NCBI GenBank assembly: GCA_949299185.1
Contig: CASFZR010000010.1
Span: 1 to 42,627, forward strand
Source of the DNA: an uncultured Spirochaetales bacterium
GTDB taxonomy: Bacteria; Spirochaetota; Spirochaetia; Sphaerochaetales; Sphaerochaetaceae
Reading direction: 5' to 3'
DNA: 42,627 nucleotides
Shown here: positions 38,959-42,627 of the stretch, in pieces
Position numbering within the stretch: the first letter of the stretch is position 1
How the letters are laid out: the number at the start of each line of letters is the position of its first letter
The notes under the pieces: model-generated
Database searches by the model: none
What the model was told of the DNA's origin: nothing
The model's input: only the letters and a program-made list of their open reading frames with translations
Program-made: the position numbers and the translations under genes

Positions 38959-40989
38959 ATGGACGAGAAGAGCATACGCAACATAGGCATCATGGCCCAT
39001 ATCGATGCCGGCAAGACGACAACGACGGAAAGGATACTTTACTATACAGGCGAGAACCACAGGATCGGCGAGGTCGATAACGGCGAAGCGACGATGGACT
39101 GGATGCAGCAGGAGCAGGACAGGGGCATAACGATCACGAGCGCAGCCACCACCTGCTACTGGCGCGATCATCAGATAAACATCATCGACACCCCGGGACA
39201 CGTAGACTTCACCGCTGAGGTCGAGCGTTCCCTCCGCGTCCTCGACGGCGCGGTTGGCGTCTTCTGTGCAGTCGGTGGCGTAGAGCCGCAGACGGAGACG
39301 GTATGGCGCCAGGCCGATAAGTACGATATCCCGCGCATAGCGTTCGTCAACAAGATGGACAGGCTCGGCGCTGACTTCTTCGAGGTTCTTACGGAGATGG
39401 AGAAGAAGCTCTCTGAGCATCCCGTGCCACTCTACATCCCCGTGGGATCAGAGAGCGCATTCTCAGGCATCATAGACCTGATGAGCATGGAATACCTCAC
39501 CTTCGACCCCGCGGATGATGGCAAGACGATAACCCGTTCATCCATCCCCGAGAGCGAGAAGGACAGGGCCGAGGAATGGAGGGAGAAGCTCATAGACAGC
39601 GCCTCCTCCTTCTCCGATGAGATCATGGAGCTTTACTTCGCCGGTGAGGATATCCCCAGGGATATGATCATAGCGGCGCTGAGGAAGGCGACGCTGGAAA
39701 GGAAATGCCTTCCCGTATTCGTGGGATCCTCGCTGAAGAACATCGGCGTGCAGACGCTGCTTGACGGCATCGTCGCGCTCCTTCCCTCCCCTGTCGAAGC
39801 CAAGCCGATGGAGACGATCAACGCCAAGAACGGCAAGACCGAGGAAATTACCCATAACATCAATGGCCCTCTCGAGGCGCTTATCTTCAAGATCCAGGTC
39901 GATCCGCAGGCAGGTCCGATGTGCTTCGTGCGCGTATACTCAGGCGTGCTGAAGAAGGGTATCGCCCTCTACAACATAACCAAGGGCAAGAAGGAAAGGG
40001 TTAACAGGCTGCTGAGGATGCACGCGGACCGCAGCGAGGAGCTTTCAGAGCTTAAGGCCGGGGATATCGGAGTGATCATCGGCTTCCGCCTTGCCCAGAC
40101 AGGAGATACCATCGGGCAGGAGAACCATCCCTTCCTCCTGGAGAAGATGCAGTTCCCCAATCCCGTGATATCCATAGCGATCGAGCCCAAGAGTACCGCG
40201 GAGCAGGACAAGCTCCACAAGGCGCTTGAGACCCTTGCGATGGAGGATCCGACCTTCACATACAAGGACGATGCAGAGACCGGCCAGCTGATAATCTCCG
40301 GTATGGGAGAGCTTCACCTCGATGTCCTCGTCACGAGGATCACCAAGGAGATGAAGATCGACGCCAGGGTCGGCAATCCGCAGGTATCCTACAGGGAGTG
40401 CATCAGATCCGAGGCATCCGGCACCGAGGAGTTCTCCCGCACCATCGCCGGAAAGGAGAACAATGCGACGCTCTCACTTACCGTGCGCCCGCTTCCTCCC
40501 AAGAGCGGCAACAGCCTGAGGATCACGGCCAATACCCGCGATATCCCGGAGGAGATAGTGGAAGCCATCACCAACGGCATCAACGGAGCCTTCCAGGGTG
40601 GTATCAGATACGGCTATGAATGTACCGATATCGAGGCAGAGGTAACGGATATCAAATATGATGAGAATACCTCCACACCATTCGCATTCACCTCCTGCGC
40701 GGCCATGGCCTTCGACCGCATCGCCAGCGAGGCAGGGCCAGTGCTGATGCAGCCGGTGATGAAGGTGCAGGCCTCAGCCCCATCCGAGTATATAGGAGAC
40801 GTCATCTCCTCCCTCACACAGCGCGGAGGCATCGTACTCTCCATGGAGTCAAAGCCCGGCGCGGATCTCGTAACGGCAGAAGCCCCTCTGGAAAAGATGT
40901 TCGGCTACACCACCGTCCTCAGGTCAGCGACCCAGGGCCGTGGCACGTTCAGCATGGAGTTCTCGCATTACGCGGAGAAGAACCAGTAA
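38959..40989 (+). CDS. fusA: Elongation factor G (paralogue-type, stand-alone)
   Basis: A 676-residue translational GTPase with all five EF-G domains. The G domain shows the P-loop AHIDAGKT (13-20), the switch regions ([18 protein letters not shown]) and NKMD. Domains II-V follow through [25 protein letters not shown] and the C-terminal [15 protein letters not shown]. In the domain IV tip the residue equivalent to E. coli His583, important for translocation, is Asp568 (KYDENTST). Spirochaetes often have two EF-Gs, one for translocation and one for ribosome recycling; this could be the specialised one. It is not in an str operon. The ATG at 38959 starts the conserved [11 protein letters not shown]; a TTG at 38938 would add seven residues inside the promoter. 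A clear terminator follows. Confidence 0.9.
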   Translation: MDEKSIRNIGIMAHIDAGKTTTTERILYYTGENHRIGEVDNGEATMDWMQQEQDRGITITSAATTCYWRDHQINIIDTPGHVDFTAEVERSLRVLDGAVGVFCAVGGVEPQTETVWRQADKYDIPRIAFVNKMDRLGADFFEVLTEMEKKLSEHPVPLYIPVGSESAFSGIIDLMSMEYLTFDPADDGKTITRSSIPESEKDRAEEWREKLIDSASSFSDEIMELYFAGEDIPRDMIIAALRKATLERKCLPVFVGSSLKNIGVQTLLDGIVALLPSPVEAKPMETINAKNGKTEEITHNINGPLEALIFKIQVDPQAGPMCFVRVYSGVLKKGIALYNITKGKKERVNRLLRMHADRSEELSELKAGDIGVIIGFRLAQTGDTIGQENHPFLLEKMQFPNPVISIAIEPKSTAEQDKLHKALETLAMEDPTFTYKDDAETGQLIISGMGELHLDVLVTRITKEMKIDARVGNPQVSYRECIRSEASGTEEFSRTIAGKENNATLSLTVRPLPPKSGNSLRITANTRDIPEEIVEAITNGINGAFQGGIRYGYECTDIEAEVTDIKYDENTSTPFAFTSCAAMAFDRIASEAGPVLMQPVMKVQASAPSEYIGDVISSLTQRGGIVLSMESKPGADLVTAEAPLEKMFGYTTVLRSATQGRGTFSMEFSHYAEKNQ

Positions 40990-41005
40990 GGTGCCGGTGT
41001 GACAG

Positions 41006-41033
41006 AAGGCCTCCATAACGATCTGGAGGCCTT
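41006..41033 (+). terminator. Intrinsic terminator of the EF-G gene
   Basis: A perfect 9-bp stem, AAGGCCTCC (41006-41014) with GGAGGCCTT (41025-41033), 10-base loop, followed by TATTATAT. Confidence 0.8.
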
Positions 41034-41100
41034 TATTATATCAAGATAGTAATGTTGATATTCATTATGACAGATTAACTATATGATCATTATATGATTA

Positions 41101-41727
41101 TCATTTATCTATCATATTCCTTGGATTAAGCACTACTATAGACTTATGGGTATCATCCGTATCAATGGATGAGCCATCAAGCCTCTCAACGTCACCAGTG
41201 AAGGCCGAGAGGAAATCATCGGCAGTGCTGAGCACATCGAAGCCGAATCCATGCTCGACGCTGCGGTAGTGCATCGGTATCGTGATACGGGGCCTAAGCT
41301 CCTTCACGAGCGCGGCAGCCTCCCTTCCATCTATGGTGAAGAAGCCTCCGACAGGGATCATGAGGACATCAAGCCCCTGTAGCCTCTCGATATGCTCCGG
41401 CCTGCATCCCAGATCCCCCAGATGGGCTATCCGGGTCCTGCCATCGCTGATGATGTAGATCCTGTTCCCTCCCCTCTTCGTGCCGCCTGCGTCATCATGG
41501 AATGTATCGATATGCTCAACGGAGAACGGAGTGGATGAAGGCTCCGAGATCCTCACTCCATCGCGGAAGGAGTGATCACCATGCTCATGGGTGCATAGTA
41601 CCTCAGAGGCCTCTTCCCTCACATCCGAAAGCCCTTCTACAGAGCCATCGGAATATGGATCGATGACTATAGAATAACCATCATCTTCCACCCTGAAGCA
41701 GGAGTGGCCTATCCACGTCAGCCTCAT
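41101..41727 (-). CDS. Metallo-beta-lactamase-fold metal-dependent hydrolase (UlaG/YtkL-like)
   Basis: A 208-residue cytoplasmic hydrolase. The N-terminus MRLTWIGHSCFRVE and the metal motif CTHEHGDHS are typical of the UlaG/YtkL branch, with further ligands in IAHLGDLG and IPMHYRS. Members act on phosphodiesters or lactones; the substrate here is unknown. The protein is slightly shorter than UlaG itself. Its ATG overlaps the stop of the DUF1703 gene upstream by 4 bp, so the two are co-translated. Confidence 0.9.
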   Translation of the reverse strand: MRLTWIGHSCFRVEDDGYSIVIDPYSDGSVEGLSDVREEASEVLCTHEHGDHSFRDGVRISEPSSTPFSVEHIDTFHDDAGGTKRGGNRIYIISDGRTRIAHLGDLGCRPEHIERLQGLDVLMIPVGGFFTIDGREAAALVKELRPRITIPMHYRSVEHGFGFDVLSTADDFLSAFTGDVERLDGSSIDTDDTHKSIVVLNPRNMIDK

Positions 41728-42627
41728 ATGACCTCCTCGTATCTGTAGTCCACGACCTTTCCTTCCGACGATGAGATATCGAGGCCGCAGATGATGATAT
41801 GCTTACCGCCGTGCCTCGCCTCCGCAAGGTACTTATCGGCATAGCCCTTATCCTTTATCTGCCTCAGCGCGGCCTCTGCCCCATCTCCTCTCTTCAGCTC
41901 GAAGATGTAGATGTAGCTGCCATACCTCACCACCTCATCCGCCCTGCCTTTGTACCCTGGATCCTCAGGATACGCATAGCTTCCCAGACATACCATGTAG
42001 GCATGGATGAGCATATGGAACGTTCTCTCTCCTTCCTTCTCAACAAGCTGGTAGCTGAAGAGCGAGAGATAGCTGTTCAGGATATCCACAAGCTCCTCTA
42101 CATCGCCATGCGTCATCGCGACGCTTCCCTTATACACCAAGGCCCCTATTCCCTTAGTCGCATACCTTGAGACAAGGAATTCCGTGAATGAAGATGACAC
42201 CTCACGGTTAGGGAAACGCAGGGTCACACCGTTCTCATTACCATCCCTTATCGTGAGATATCCTGTGTAGTACAGCACCCCTGTCATGTTCCAGTAGCAG
42301 CGGAAGCGGCACTCCTCGTTGAAGAAGTAGCCTATGGATACGGGATTGTACACCGTCACATCGGAGTCAGGGGAGAAGCGATAGCCGTCGTAGTACTCCC
42401 TTATCCTCATGGCGAACTCATCACGTGAGGAGTATTCATCCCTATGGGCTTCGTAGTATTCGTCTATCCCCTCCCCGAAGTACTCCAATAGCTCCTCATC
42501 GGTGTAGCCGAAGGCTGAGGCGAAGCGGGGATCCATCGATAGGTCCACCAGGTTGTTCATCTTCGAGAAGACCGAGAGGTTCGAGAGCTTCACCACCCCC
42601 GTTATGAAGAAGAGCCTTATCCTCGGC
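41724..42627 (-). CDS. AAA-ATPase-like / DUF1703 (PD-(D/E)xK) protein, C-terminal part, cut by window end
   Basis: The frame is open to the last base, so the gene starts beyond the window. The first visible residues (RIRLFFITGVVKLSNLSVF, then SKMNNLVDLSMD) are the sensor region of the AAA-ATPase_like domain, followed by its GYTDEEL and YYDGYRFSPDSDVTVYNPVSI blocks. The C-terminal DUF1703 nuclease-like domain shows YKGRADEVVRYGSYIYIFELKRG with the D...E-x-K pattern of PD-(D/E)xK nucleases and a late QIKDKGYADKYL helix. Proteins like this occur in many copies in gut bacteria and spirochaetes; their role is not established. The gene is coupled to the metal-hydrolase gene by a 4-bp overlap. Confidence 0.9.
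   Translation of the reverse strand, partial: PRIRLFFITGVVKLSNLSVFSKMNNLVDLSMDPRFASAFGYTDEELLEYFGEGIDEYYEAHRDEYSSRDEFAMRIREYYDGYRFSPDSDVTVYNPVSIGYFFNEECRFRCYWNMTGVLYYTGYLTIRDGNENGVTLRFPNREVSSSFTEFLVSRYATKGIGALVYKGSVAMTHGDVEELVDILNSYLSLFSYQLVEKEGERTFHMLIHAYMVCLGSYAYPEDPGYKGRADEVVRYGSYIYIFELKRGDGAEAALRQIKDKGYADKYLAEARHGGKHIIICGLDISSSEGKVVDYRYEEVI

Noticed and set aside
1..42627. tRNA genes and CRISPR arrays
   Set aside because: No T-loop-like GTTCGA(A)TCC blocks with matching acceptor stems and no regularly spaced repeats were found by eye; a covariance-model scan was not possible.

Overview
The window reads as a piece of chromosome from a host-associated or anaerobic member of the Spirochaetota, most like the Sphaerochaeta/Treponema side. 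This is an inference from four things: two solute-binding proteins whose signal peptides end in FAGGS-(S/K)E, an EF-G in a stand-alone locus with an atypical domain IV tip, a flavodiiron O2/NO reductase, and DUF1703 and DUF4143 ATPase-nuclease proteins that are frequent in gut anaerobes. No rRNA, tRNA or CRISPR array was recognised.

Layout. 1-387 is the 3' end of an IS1634-type transposase running in from the left. 419-2223 holds a TrmD tRNA methyltransferase carrying a second, kinase-like domain, then a Nudix hydrolase. 2300-14412 is one tightly packed minus-strand catabolic operon read from right to left: sugar-binding protein, two CUT1 permeases, enolase-superfamily dehydratase, two VOC proteins, GH1 beta-glycosidase, Gfo/Idh oxidoreductase, SelA/DgaE-like PLP lyase, two RidA proteins, an amidohydrolase and mannonate dehydratase. 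A divergent LacI-family repressor (14738-15760) sits across a 325-bp control region with recognisable promoters and palindromic operators. No ABC ATPase is encoded, so the importer probably uses a shared one. The gene set suggests uptake and intracellular breakdown of a beta-glycoside of a sugar acid, probably with a nitrogen-containing moiety; the substrate is not known.

15757-17548 has a YhcH/EbgC-like protein, a cytidylate-kinase-like protein and a GntR/FCD regulator. The GntR gene diverges from a TRAP transporter operon (dctP, dctQ, dctM, amidohydrolase, zinc dehydrogenase; 17934-22965). Matching 17-bp direct repeats lie in front of both arms. This block looks more AT-rich than its surroundings. 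23002-24819 is mntP and a flavodiiron protein; 25073-26274 a divergent acetyltransferase and methyltransferase; 26294-26841 a DinJ-YafQ toxin-antitoxin pair; 27078-28241 a DUF4143 ATPase.

28344-34509 is a four-gene RND efflux operon (membrane fusion protein, RND pump, unknown lipoprotein, TolC-like protein), divergent from an aldehyde dehydrogenase-ClC operon (34672-37325). The right end has an acetyltransferase, a RelE-like/XRE toxin-antitoxin pair, an EF-G with an apparently leaderless promoter, a metallo-beta-lactamase-fold hydrolase and a DUF1703 protein cut by the window edge.

The most unusual items are the TrmD fused to an aminoglycoside-phosphotransferase-like domain that has lost its catalytic residues, and the 13-gene catabolic operon combining a PLP lyase, paired RidA proteins and paired VOC proteins.
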